64,000 bases of DNA, from assembly GCF_018829635.1 (NCBI RefSeq), contig NZ_JAHKKG010000013.1:273494-337493 (forward strand). Direction: 5' to 3'. Of this stretch, positions 42,596 to 50,947 are shown in pieces (positions within the stretch are counted from its first letter, which is position 1; every line of letters begins with the position of its first letter). The stretch is from Paractinoplanes bogorensis. Lineage in GTDB: Bacteria; Actinomycetota; Actinomycetes; Mycobacteriales; Micromonosporaceae. A program made the translations under genes and the position numbers. Under the pieces are notes generated by a model. It was given only the letters and a program-made list of their open reading frames with translations. It ran no database searches and had not been told where the DNA came from.

Positions 42596-43719
42596 GAGGC
42601 GGCCAGGGCCGAGGTCACGTACGCCTCGATCTGCCGCCGCGCCGCCGCGTCCACCGTGGTCAGCCGCAGGCCCAGCTCGCGCCCGTCCTCGCGGTCGGCC
42701 CGGCGCACCACGTCGCCGCTCACCCCGAACGTCGCACCGCCCATCACGACCTCGACCGTCGCCCGGTCGCCGACACCGACGGCCGCATCGGCCGGCAGCA
42801 GACAGCCGAGCCCGTCCGAGCTGAGGTCGACCAGGCGCCCCTCGGCCGCCGCGCGGCCCGCGACGCGGACGGTGACCGGCCCGGCCGCGGCCATCCGCTC
42901 GTTGCGGCGGCGTTCCAGGCGTTCGGCCACCTCGGACAGGTCCTGGATCCGGGCCATCGTCGCGTCGACCGTGGTGTTCAGCCGCTCGACGGTGCGGTGC
43001 TGGTCGTCGGCGATGCCGCCGAGCAGGTCCATCTCGTGCTCGATCTCGCCGACCCCGCCCGCGATGGCGTTCAGCGTGGCACCCATCGCGGCGACGTCGG
43101 CCTCGAGCGCGGCGATCGTCGCGGCGATCTGCTCGGTCGACTCGGCGGTGGTGTTGGCCAGGTTCTTCACCTCGTTGGCGACGACCGCGAAGCCCTTGCC
43201 GGCCGCCCCGGCCCGGGCCGCCTCGATGGTGGCGTTGAGGGCCAGCATCCGGGTCTGGGCGGCGATCTCGCGGATCACCCCGGCGACCCCGGCCACCTGG
43301 TGCAGGCTGGTGTTCAGGGTGGTCGCGGCCTCGTCGGCGCTGCGGGCCCGGCGCACCATCTCGGCCGCGGCCGCACTGGTGACGGTGACCCGGCCCCGGG
43401 TGGCGGTGGCCGCCTCGCGGGCCGCGCCGACCTGCTCGACCACCTCGGTCAGGCGCTCGCGGATCAGGGTGCCGGTGTCGTCGATGGCCTCGCGGGCCCG
43501 GCGGCGCAACTGGTGGTTGACCTTGCGCTGCGTCTGCTGGGCGTCGGCCAGGTGGTGCTCGCGCTCGGCCCGCAGCTCGTCCAGCTCGGCCTGCCAGTCG
43601 GCGCCCGCAGGCTCCGGCTCGACCGCGACGGGCGGACGCCGGCGGCTTCCCAGCGCGTACGCGACCACGGCGGCCGCCACGACGGCCAGAACCCAGAGCA
43701 CTGTCACGGCAGCCACCAT
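42592..43719 (-). CDS. Chemoreceptor-like signalling protein fused to PilZ
   Basis: 375 residues. One N-terminal membrane helix (VLWVLAVVAAAVVAYAL) and a coiled coil lead to a methyl-accepting signalling hairpin (about 100-250) with REIAAQTRMLALNATIEAARAGAAGKGFAVVANEVKNLA. The C-terminal domain (about 270-375) is PilZ: RRRNER matches RxxxR and DLSSDG matches DxSxxG, the c-di-GMP contacts. There is no periplasmic sensor domain. The design suggests that c-di-GMP is the input to a chemotaxis-type array. It fits the diguanylate cyclases found at 8238 and 28872-30949. Confidence 0.87.
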   Translation of the reverse strand: MVAAVTVLWVLAVVAAAVVAYALGSRRRPPVAVEPEPAGADWQAELDELRAEREHHLADAQQTQRKVNHQLRRRAREAIDDTGTLIRERLTEVVEQVGAAREAATATRGRVTVTSAAAAEMVRRARSADEAATTLNTSLHQVAGVAGVIREIAAQTRMLALNATIEAARAGAAGKGFAVVANEVKNLANTTAESTEQIAATIAALEADVAAMGATLNAIAGGVGEIEHEMDLLGGIADDQHRTVERLNTTVDATMARIQDLSEVAERLERRRNERMAAAGPVTVRVAGRAAAEGRLVDLSSDGLGCLLPADAAVGVGDRATVEVVMGGATFGVSGDVVRRADREDGRELGLRLTTVDAAARRQIEAYVTSALAAS

Positions 43720-43739
43720 CGGTCGGCCACCGCCCCGGT

Positions 43740-44765
43740 TTAGACCTCCGGATAGTCGGCGGGTGTGGTGAACACCCCGACGACGGTCGCCTCGCGTACG
43801 TCGAAGCTCAGCGTCAGGAACCGCCCCGGCTCGACCTCGACGCTCGACGGGTTGGCCTGGTCGGGATGCCCGGAGTCGTAGAGCGGCACGTCCGGGTATC
43901 CGTCCCAGGTCTTGGCCGGGTCGCGCACCAGACGTCCGACGGTGTCGCGGTGCTCGGAGAAGCGTTTCGAGAGGTCCCCGTACGTCACCAGGACCTCACC
44001 GGTGCTCAACGGCAACGCGTGGTGCGACGAGGCGGGCATGTCGGTCGGCTGCGGGTCGGTCCAGGTGTGGCCGCCGTCGGTCGAGCGGCACAGCCAGGCC
44101 TGGTCGGCCGTGGTGCGGATCAGCGCGATGACCTCGCCGCCGGCCAGCACGGTCAGCGTCGGCTCCTGGAAGTGGACGCCGTCGCCCTCGGCCAGCAGCA
44201 CCTCGCTCCCGGCGGGCCAGGTGCGCCCGCCGTCCGTGCTGCGCACCACCGTCGCGCGCTGCCAGGTGCGGCCGGGCAGACGACCGTACAGGGGAAGAAG
44301 GATGTCGCCGCCCGGCAGCTCGGCGGCGCCACCGTGCGAGGCGGCCCACGTCGGCACCGCGGGCGTCAACCGGCCACCCTCGTCGATCATGGCGGTGCCC
44401 ACCGGAATCGGCTCGCTCCAGGTATGGCCGCCGTCGGTGCTGCGATGCACGTAGGTGCCGTGCGTGGTGTGCAGCGCCGGCGTGCTCCAGTCGATCACGA
44501 AGTAGCTGAGCAGCACGGTGCCGTCGGCCAGCCGGCACAGTTTCGGATCGCGGTCGTCGAACTCGCCGTCGACCGCCACCCACGGCTCCGACCACGTCCG
44601 GCCGCCGTCGCCGCTCTCGACCAGGGCGATCCGGCCGTCCGACCGTACGTGGCCGGCCCCCTCGCGATAGGTCGCCAGCAGACGGCCGTCGAGCAGCCGC
44701 ACGATGTCGGGAAAATGCGCCAGGCTCCCGGCCTCGGCCCGGGCCACGGTGAACGGCGTCGGCAC
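43740..44765 (-). CDS. Sialidase/BNR-repeat family protein
   Basis: 341 residues from a GTG start. Four Asp-box (BNR) repeats are seen: SGDGGRTW, STDGGHTW, STDGGRTW and STDGGHTW, spaced as in a six-bladed beta-propeller. The N-terminal Arg of the sialidase triad may be in HFPDIVRLLDGRLLATYREG. There is no signal peptide, so an intracellular exo-glycosidase or a non-enzymatic propeller is possible. Substrate unknown. TAGGGG lies 8 bases before the GTG. Confidence 0.82.
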   Translation of the reverse strand: MPTPFTVARAEAGSLAHFPDIVRLLDGRLLATYREGAGHVRSDGRIALVESGDGGRTWSEPWVAVDGEFDDRDPKLCRLADGTVLLSYFVIDWSTPALHTTHGTYVHRSTDGGHTWSEPIPVGTAMIDEGGRLTPAVPTWAASHGGAAELPGGDILLPLYGRLPGRTWQRATVVRSTDGGRTWPAGSEVLLAEGDGVHFQEPTLTVLAGGEVIALIRTTADQAWLCRSTDGGHTWTDPQPTDMPASSHHALPLSTGEVLVTYGDLSKRFSEHRDTVGRLVRDPAKTWDGYPDVPLYDSGHPDQANPSSVEVEPGRFLTLSFDVREATVVGVFTTPADYPEV

Positions 44766-44776
44766 GCTTCTGCCCC

Positions 44777-45015
44777 CTAGGGTCGTCTGTCCTGCCGTCG
44801 TGCGAGTCCATCTAACCGCTCGGCGAGCCGGGCGGCGTCACTCGGGTCGAACCCGGGCCCGTCCACCGGCCCCGCCGGAACGCGCTGAGCCCAGCCGGCA
44901 GCGGGCCGTCGAGCAACGTGACCAGGCGGTCCGCCGCGGTGCCGGGAGTCTCGCCCAGCAGTGCGGCGGCACGGCCCACGAGCGTACGCCAAGGCTCTTG
45001 AAGTTGCCTGTGCAT
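44777..45015 (-). pseudogene. Small helical gene with an apparent frameshift
   Basis: From ATG 45015 one frame encodes MHRQLQEPWRTLVGRAAALL through DGPLPAGLSAFRRGRWTGPG; after the GGGCCCGGG run near 44855 the sensible continuation, FDPSDAARLAERLDGLARRQ, is in another frame and ends at TAG 44777. Together they would give a coherent helical protein of about 79 residues. The break could be a real mutation, a sequencing error in a GC run or programmed slippage. No known family. Confidence 0.45.
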
Positions 45016-45094
45016 GCCGCTGTCGACGAGGAGCGGGTGGTGAACACGTACCGGCGCCGGACGGCAGCGTCCCGGCCCGGATCCCGCCGACGCC

Positions 45095-46081
45095 TCACTG
45101 TTGCCGTTGATCGTCGCTCTCGGGGAGTGGGCCGCCGCTGATGTCGATCCGGAGTGACACCGGCCGCCCGTCGGCGTCGATGTCGAGCTGAACCGGGAAG
45201 AAGCCGTCGCCGACCGAGGTCATCGCCATCAGCACGTCGGCCCCGGCCACGGTGATCACGCCCGCCTCGTGTTCCGACGCGCGCACCAGGGCCATCACCT
45301 CCCAGTGGTGCGAGTGCGGCCGGAAGTCGTAGGCGAACTTCGGCCCGCCCGGCTGGTTGTGCCGCTCCTCGACGGCCAGCCCCCGCTCGTACGCGTCCCG
45401 CACCGGCAGATCGACCCAGCCGTACGTGGAGTCGTCGATCCGGGGCGCGTCGAACCCGGCCGCCACCGACTCCGCGTCGCGGCCCCAGAACACCAGGTCG
45501 GCCCGGCCGTCCAGGGGCTTGTGGTGCTCCCACGCGGTCAGCGCGTCGGCGTCGGCGAAGACGAACCGGGCCCAGTCGACCCCGATCTCGAAGAACGTCC
45601 ACGAGTCGGCGACCGGCCGGTCGGTCAGCTCGATCCGCATCGACTGCCACCAGCCGTTCTCGCCGGGCACCGCGGTGACCGGCAGCGGCCGGTCGTTCGG
45701 CACCTCGATGGCCAGAACGGGCACACCCATCACGATGAACCCCGGCTCCCGGTCGGCGATCGCGTGCCGCACCCGTTCCCGGTGCGGGACCGGCTGCTCG
45801 AACGCCCGCATCCGCGCGCTGTGCCCCTGCTCCCGGCAGTGCGCGTCGAACGTGGCGGTGAACTCGTCGACCGCATGCGCCGGGATGTCGTAGAGCCGGG
45901 TGCCGGTCTGCCGGCCGAACGACCCGGCCGCGGCCTCGGCGTCCAGCCCCACCACTTCGAAGTCGACGGCCGGGCGCTCCTCGTCGTCCGGCACCTGATC
46001 GCCGGACCACATCTCCAGATAGCCGCCGTCCATGATCACCAGCTGACCGGACGGACAGGTCACCGAGCCAAGATCCACCAT
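45095..46081 (-). CDS. Uncharacterised 328-residue protein
   Basis: From ATG 46081. The N-terminus VTCPSGQLVIMDGGYLEMWSG resembles openings of DUF4241-like proteins; the rest is an acidic alpha/beta protein with several Trp-rich segments (NGWWQSMRIELTDRP, SWTFFEIGVDWARFVFADADAL). No signal peptide or catalytic motif recognised. Its start is 25 bases from the divergent HD gene, so the two may share a regulatory region. Confidence 0.7.
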   Translation of the reverse strand: MVDLGSVTCPSGQLVIMDGGYLEMWSGDQVPDDEERPAVDFEVVGLDAEAAAGSFGRQTGTRLYDIPAHAVDEFTATFDAHCREQGHSARMRAFEQPVPHRERVRHAIADREPGFIVMGVPVLAIEVPNDRPLPVTAVPGENGWWQSMRIELTDRPVADSWTFFEIGVDWARFVFADADALTAWEHHKPLDGRADLVFWGRDAESVAAGFDAPRIDDSTYGWVDLPVRDAYERGLAVEERHNQPGGPKFAYDFRPHSHHWEVMALVRASEHEAGVITVAGADVLMAMTSVGDGFFPVQLDIDADGRPVSLRIDISGGPLPESDDQRQQ

Positions 46082-46105
46082 GACAGCCGACGATAGTCTG
46101 GCCCG

Positions 46106-46654
46106 GTGCGACCTTTGCCGCCTGATGCCTCCGCCCTGCTGACCGAGCTCGCGGCGCCGCCCCGCCTGGTGGCCCACCTGACGGCGGTGCACGACGTGGC
46201 CGTGTCGCTCGTGGACTGGCTGGCCTTGGCCTACCCAGGGCTGGTCGTGGATCGCGAGGCCGTGCTGTTCGGGGCGGCCACGCACGACATCGGCAAGACG
46301 ATCCACGTCGAGGAACTGTCCGGACCGGGCACCCGGCACGAGCCGGCCGGCCACCGGCTGCTGCTCGAGCGTGGGGTCGAGCCGCGCCGGGCCCGGTTCG
46401 CCGGAACGCACGGTTCGTGGACGGCCGACGGCGTCGAACTGGAGGATCTGCTGGTCAGCCTGGCCGACAAGGTGTGGAAGGCCAAGCGCGAGGAGAGCCT
46501 CGAGACGCTGGTCGTCGAACGGCTGGCCGCCTTCTCGGGCCGCGAGCCGTGGGAGGTCTTCCTCGGTCTCGACGATCAGCTGACGATGCTGGCCGACGGC
46601 GCCGACGAGCGGCTCGCCTTTCAGAACAGCCGGCCGGTCACAGGGTCTTGGTGA
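46106..46654 (+). CDS. HD-domain phosphohydrolase-like protein
   Basis: 182 residues from GTG 46106, with TAGTCT six bases upstream (46094-46099). The HD metal-binding pattern is present: HLTAVHDVA supplies the first His, GAATHDIGK the His-Asp pair, and the helical remainder includes LVSLADKVWKAKRE with the final Asp. Such single-domain HD proteins hydrolyse nucleotides or phosphate esters. Substrate unknown. The last 17 bases overlap the convergent acetyltransferase gene. Confidence 0.82.
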   Translation: MRPLPPDASALLTELAAPPRLVAHLTAVHDVAVSLVDWLALAYPGLVVDREAVLFGAATHDIGKTIHVEELSGPGTRHEPAGHRLLLERGVEPRRARFAGTHGSWTADGVELEDLLVSLADKVWKAKREESLETLVVERLAAFSGREPWEVFLGLDDQLTMLADGADERLAFQNSRPVTGSW

Positions 46655-47084
46655 AGAAGACGCGGCTGAAGCCCTGCTGCGTCTCGCGGTGCGTCTCGGC
46701 GTAGCCGCGCCTCGGGTAGTAGGCGATGTTCTCGGTCATGGCCGCGTTCGTGCACAGCCTGACCTCGGGCAGACCCCGGCCGCGGGCCTGCTCCTCGGCG
46801 AAGGCGAGCAGCCGCCCACCCACGCCGCGCCCCTGCGCCTGCGGCGAGACGGCCAGGGTCTCGACCTCGAGGTGGTCGCCGGCCGGGATCAGATGGACCA
46901 CGCCGACGATCTCGCGGTCGTCCACGGCCACCCAGCACCGGCCCGAGCCGACCAGGGCGGTCCAGTCCGACTCCATCGGCATCGGCTTGCGGCCGATCCT
47001 CGGGATGTAGAGGGTGAACGCGCGGTCGACCAGGTCGCCGACGTGCGCGGCGTCGTCGGGGCCGGAAGCGGGGCGCACATCCAT
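46638..47084 (-). CDS. GNAT-family N-acetyltransferase
   Basis: 148 residues from ATG 47084. The acetyl-CoA site reads LEVETLAVSPQAQGRGVGGRLLAFAEEQARGRG, the classical Q/RxxGxG/A loop, followed by VRLCTNAAMTENIAYYPRRGYAE. Length is typical of single-domain GNATs. Substrate unknown. The gene lies 14 bases downstream of the Hsp70-TIR-FHA gene on the same strand, so co-transcription is likely; acetylation of a partner is possible but unproven. Confidence 0.87.
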   Translation of the reverse strand: MDVRPASGPDDAAHVGDLVDRAFTLYIPRIGRKPMPMESDWTALVGSGRCWVAVDDREIVGVVHLIPAGDHLEVETLAVSPQAQGRGVGGRLLAFAEEQARGRGLPEVRLCTNAAMTENIAYYPRRGYAETHRETQQGFSRVFFTKTL

Positions 47085-47098
47085 GTCCCCATCCTGCC

Positions 47099-49384
47099 TC
47101 AGCGTCGGCGCAGCAGTCCCACCCCGAGGACGCCGAGCCCGGCCACCAGGGCACTCAGACCGACAACCGTTTCCGCGTACGGGGACAGCAGCCACCATCC
47201 GACCCCACCCACCGCCAAACCGGCCCCCGAGGTGAGCATGGCCACCGAGACACTCCCGGCCGACGGCGCGGGTGGCGACGACGGGGTCTCCGGAGGCATG
47301 GGCGCGCCCGGCTGCACGGGAACAGCGGACTGAGCCGGCGAGCCCGACGGCGACGGTGCGCCGGTGTAGGTGCGAGCCCCCGGAACAGGGGGAGGCGGTG
47401 GCGGGGGAGGCGGCGGCACCGCGCGTTCGACGAATTCCATCCGCGTCTTGCCGATCACGATCACGTCGCCCGGGGTCAGCCGCTCCGGCCCGGCGATCCG
47501 GCGACCGTTCACGGCCGTGCCGTTGGTGCTGCCCAGATCGCCGATCAGGAACCGGCCCCCGGCCGCACTGATCTCGGCGTGCCGGCGGCTCGCGAAGGCA
47601 TCGTCCAGGCGCAGATCCGATTGCGGCGCGGTCCCGATCACCGTCGGCCGGTGCTCGGCCAGCCGGATCGCCGGCCCGCCGTCGACCTCCAGACAGGCGA
47701 CCGGCGCCACCCCGGGGCTCGGCGCCGGCGACCGCGGGGCAACCGGCGGGGCTGACACGACGGGCGGCGGCGATGCGACCCCGGGCATCGGAACCAGGGC
47801 CAGCCGACTCAGCACCTCGGGGCGTACGGGAGCCGGATCTTCCCAGGCCAACGGACGCAGGAAGGCCGGCCGCCCCAGCCCCGCCGCACACTCCCACTCC
47901 GCGCGGCACTGCTCGGACCCCATGGCCGCCCGCGACCAGAACAGCTGGAACACGTCCGCCTCACCGACGAGCGTCAGCAACCGCGCCCCGGCCGACGGAT
48001 CGGCGCGCAGGGTCAGCACCTCCTGCAGAAAACCGTCGCCGAGCGCCCGCCCCGCTGCCCCGATCTCCTCGGCCAGCGTGTGGTCCTCCGCCGGGAAGGA
48101 CGGGAAGATCCGGCGGAACCGGGGGATCGGTGTCGGCCCGTGCTCGACCTGGACCGAGTCGCTCACCGTCACCGGCAGGACGAGGGGCACCTCGGCGATC
48201 ACCACCGGCCCGCACCACACGCGCACACATCCGCGAACCACCTCGGGCGCGGTCGGCGACACCTTCAGCCGGAACTCCGCCTCCGGCTCGTCCAGCACGA
48301 TCTCGGCCGGGGAAACCTCGACGCCCGGCAGTTCCGGCACGATCCGCACCGACGCCGGCCGGAACGGCGCACACGACACGACCATCGTCTCCCACCGGTT
48401 GGGTGGCAGCCGCAGCGGCCGATTCACGGTGAACTGCACGTCCGGACCGAGCGGCGCCCGCTCCAGCAGCGCGCATCCCTCGGCCACGACCAGGCCGGGA
48501 TCCTTGACGGTGACCGGTTCGCGTCCGGTCGCCTCGCTGACCAGCTCGCCCAGCAGCGGGATCCGGCTCGACCCGCCGACCAGCAGCACCTCGTCGACCG
48601 CCGGGAACCCCCGGACCACCCGCTCGAACACCCGCCGGGCCAGCACCTCGAACTCGTCTCGGGTCACCGTCAGTCCGTACCCGCCGATCGGCACGATGAT
48701 CGTCGCCGACTCCCCGGCCGACAGCTGTTCCTTGAGCTCGCGCACCTCGCGCCACAGCTGAAGCCGCGCCGCGCGGTCGACCGGGGTCAGCGGGTCGTCG
48801 AGCCGGTGCCACAGCGCCCGGTCCGACTCCGCGATCCGCCCGCCGATCAGCTCGACCAGGTCGGACTCGAGCCGCATCCCGCCCGTGTCGGCGAAGGTCT
48901 CGAAGGACAGAGAGTCAAACCCGTTCCCCGTACGCCGGAGCAGCCCCACATCGCAGCTACTGGCCCCCGCGTCCACCACCAGCAGCGAGCCACCCTCCGG
49001 CGCCGACGAAAGCCCGGCCGCGGCCGCCACGTGCTCGGCGACCACCTCGACCCCGCCCAGCCCGGCCCGGGTCACCGCCTCGGCCAGCGCCGCCCGCCGG
49101 GTACCGTCCCACTCGGGCGGGCAGCCCACGGTCGTCTCGACGTAGTCGTCGCCGGCCGCCCGGTGCACCTCGCCCGCGATCCGGGCCAGATTGTGCGGCA
49201 GCAGCGAGCCCGCGTGCAGGGGGTCGCGGTGCCCCGGATAGACCGGATCCGCCGACGACGGCAGACGTGGTGAACCGCCCAGCAGGATCGGCCGCGGCCG
49301 GGTTCCCGGCGCGCGCAGCATCGCCACCGTGGAGGAGGATCCGATGCTGATCCCGACCCGCCAGCCCCGCGCCGACACCGCCAT
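47099..49384 (-). CDS. Hsp70-like ATPase/TIR/FHA fusion with C-terminal membrane anchor
   Basis: 761 residues from ATG 49384 (CACTAT 7 bases upstream); ATG 49393 is an alternative. Residues 8-305 are an Hsp70/actin-type ATPase with VGISIGSSSTVAML, LVVDAGASSCDVGLL and VDEVLLVGGSSRIPLLGELV. Residues about 315-410 form a beta-rich domain. About 422-530 match a divergent TIR domain: RIFPSFPAEDHTLAEEIGAA, LVGEADVFQLFWSRAAMGSE, AEWECAAGLGRP with a candidate catalytic Glu. About 570-652 are FHA (SDLRLDDAFASRRHAEI, GSTNGT). A ten-Pro run and two membrane helices end the protein. It looks like a membrane sensor-effector; a defence or stress role is inferred. Confidence 0.8.
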   Translation of the reverse strand: MAVSARGWRVGISIGSSSTVAMLRAPGTRPRPILLGGSPRLPSSADPVYPGHRDPLHAGSLLPHNLARIAGEVHRAAGDDYVETTVGCPPEWDGTRRAALAEAVTRAGLGGVEVVAEHVAAAAGLSSAPEGGSLLVVDAGASSCDVGLLRRTGNGFDSLSFETFADTGGMRLESDLVELIGGRIAESDRALWHRLDDPLTPVDRAARLQLWREVRELKEQLSAGESATIIVPIGGYGLTVTRDEFEVLARRVFERVVRGFPAVDEVLLVGGSSRIPLLGELVSEATGREPVTVKDPGLVVAEGCALLERAPLGPDVQFTVNRPLRLPPNRWETMVVSCAPFRPASVRIVPELPGVEVSPAEIVLDEPEAEFRLKVSPTAPEVVRGCVRVWCGPVVIAEVPLVLPVTVSDSVQVEHGPTPIPRFRRIFPSFPAEDHTLAEEIGAAGRALGDGFLQEVLTLRADPSAGARLLTLVGEADVFQLFWSRAAMGSEQCRAEWECAAGLGRPAFLRPLAWEDPAPVRPEVLSRLALVPMPGVASPPPVVSAPPVAPRSPAPSPGVAPVACLEVDGGPAIRLAEHRPTVIGTAPQSDLRLDDAFASRRHAEISAAGGRFLIGDLGSTNGTAVNGRRIAGPERLTPGDVIVIGKTRMEFVERAVPPPPPPPPPPVPGARTYTGAPSPSGSPAQSAVPVQPGAPMPPETPSSPPAPSAGSVSVAMLTSGAGLAVGGVGWWLLSPYAETVVGLSALVAGLGVLGVGLLRRR

Positions 49385-49426
49385 GCCTGGCATAGTGCCA
49401 CGTGATCACCCGGCTGCGGAGAGCCA

Positions 49427-50017
49427 TCAGGCCAGACCCTGTGCCTCGACGTGTTTGATCACGGCGTCGGCGATCGCGTCCAGCGGCAGCACCTGGTGGA
49501 CGCTGCCGGTCAGCACGGCCGCGGCCGGCATCGACGGGAACGCCGACGACGCCTCGTCCTGGGCGATGATCGTGCCCCCGCAGTGCGCCACCGCCCGCAC
49601 GCCGGCCTGCCCGTCGTGGCCCATCCCGGTGAGGACGACCGCCAGCGCCCGTGCCCCGCAGGTGACCGCGAGCGTGGCCAGCAACAGGTCGGCCGACGGC
49701 CGGGCCGGCGGCAGCGCCCCGGCCTCGATCAGGCCCGTCCGTGCCTCGGCGGTGACCAGCAGGTGCCGGCCGGGCGGCACGACCAGCACCTGACCGGGGG
49801 TGAGGGCGGCGCCGTCCTCGGCCGTGCGCACCGGCAGCCGGCTGCTGCGGCTCAGGATCTGCGTCAGGAAGCTCTCGCGGTGCGGGTCCTGGTGCATGGC
49901 CACCAGCACGGTCGCCGGCAACGAGCGGGGGAGCGCGCCGAGCACGCGCTGAAACGCGTCGACCCCACCCGCGGAGGCGACGAACGCCACCACCGGGAAG
50001 GCGTCGGGCGCCGTCAT
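49427..50017 (-). CDS. Stand-alone CheB-type protein-glutamate methylesterase
   Basis: 196 residues from ATG 50017 comprising only the catalytic domain of CheB. The triad is visible: Ser in VVAFVASAGGVDAFQ, His in VAMHQDPHRESFL and Asp in LTGMGHDGQAGVRAV. The receiver domain that normally controls CheB is absent, so activity may be constitutive or controlled by partners. It would demethylate or deamidate chemoreceptors such as the MCPs at 42592 and 51840. No cheA, cheW or cheR is in the window. Confidence 0.88.
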   Translation of the reverse strand: MTAPDAFPVVAFVASAGGVDAFQRVLGALPRSLPATVLVAMHQDPHRESFLTQILSRSSRLPVRTAEDGAALTPGQVLVVPPGRHLLVTAEARTGLIEAGALPPARPSADLLLATLAVTCGARALAVVLTGMGHDGQAGVRAVAHCGGTIIAQDEASSAFPSMPAAAVLTGSVHQVLPLDAIADAVIKHVEAQGLA

Positions 50018-50027
50018 GCGGGCAACG

Positions 50028-50831
50028 CTACGCGCTCCACCCGATGGCCGGTGCGATGTGCTTCGTGATCGTTTCCAGGATGCGGGCGTTGTAGGCGACA
50101 CCCAGCTGATTCGGCACGGTGAACAGCACCGTGTCAGCCGCCTGCACCGCCGCGTCGGCCGCCAGCTCCTCGGCGATCGTGTCGGGCGCACCGGCGTACG
50201 TGCGACCGAAGCGTGACCGGACCCCCTCGAGCAACCCGATCTGGTCGTCGGAACCCTGACCGCCGAAGTAGATCCGATCGATCTCCTCGGTGATCGGCAG
50301 GACGCTGCGCGACACCGACACCCGGGGCTCGCGGGTGTGCCCGGCCGCCTGCCACGCCTCGCGGTAGAGCGCGATCTGCTCGGCCTGCAACTGGTCGAAC
50401 GGCACCCCGGTGTCCTCGCTGAGCAGCGTCGAGCTCTGCAGGTTGACGCCGATCCCGGCCGCCCACTGCGCGGTGGCCCGGGTGCCCGCGCCCCACCAGA
50501 CGCGGTCGCGCAGGCCGGGGGACTGGGGCTGGATCGCCAGCCCGCCGCTCACCCCGGTGCGGGCCGGGTCGGTGCGGGCCACGACCTGGCCCGAGATCGC
50601 GTCCAGGAAGATCCCGGTCTTGGACCGGGCCAGGTCGGCCGCGGTGACGCCCTCGGGTGGCTGGTAACCGAGCACCTCGGACCCGCGCAGCACCGTCTCC
50701 GGCGATCCGCGGCTCACGCCCAGCTGCAGCCGTCCGCCACTGATCAGGTCGGCCGCCTGATTCCCCCGATCAAGACCCCCTTCCCGTACGCCGTGAGCGC
50801 GCTCGCCTACCATGGGCTCATGCGCCGGCAC
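50028..50831 (-). pseudogene. N-terminally truncated LLM-class flavin-dependent oxidoreductase
   Basis: Homology starts abruptly at GNQAADLISGGRLQLGVSRGSPE (near 50768) and runs to the normal C-terminus; luciferase-like monooxygenases of this group are about 340 residues, so roughly the first 80-100 residues, including the initial TIM-barrel strands, are missing. The 20 residues before the homologous part (MVGERAHGVREGG) look like translated non-coding sequence. The open frame is otherwise intact, suggesting recent decay by deletion next to the EamA leader region. A shortened functional protein is less likely. Confidence 0.65.
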
Positions 50832-50861
50832 CTCATCGCTTTCTCGCCGCCCCGCGCCTGA
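50820..50861 (+). CDS. Putative 13-residue leader peptide upstream of the EamA exporter
   Basis: ATG 50820 is preceded by TACCAT (50808-50813) with a 6-base gap, so the transcript would start with this codon. It encodes MRRHLIAFSPPRA and stops at 50861. The diproline near the stop could stall ribosomes. The stem of a long inverted repeat starts immediately after the stop codon. This is the layout of a translational attenuator; the peptide itself is inferred. Confidence 0.45.
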   Translation: MRRHLIAFSPPRA

Positions 50862-50904
50862 GCGGGACGCCCCTCACGACTGCGTGCGTCGGCGCGCGTC
50901 CCGC
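50862..50904 (+). promoter_or_regulatory. Attenuator-like hairpin in the EamA leader
   Basis: GCGGGACGC (50862-50870) pairs perfectly with GCGTCCCGC (50896-50904) across a 25-base loop. It follows the leader peptide stop directly and precedes the AGGAG ribosome-binding site by about 30 bases. No U-tract follows, so control of translation or Rho access is more likely than intrinsic termination. Confidence 0.45.
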
Positions 50905-50947
50905 TTCCGCGACCTGATTCCTTCTCCCGTCGCAGGAGCGATTTCCC

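Noticed and set aside
44704..45141. 145-codon plus-strand frame between the sialidase and the 328-residue gene
   Set aside because: Arg/Pro-rich shadow lacking a promoter or family motif; the minus-strand reading across a frameshift is more coherent.
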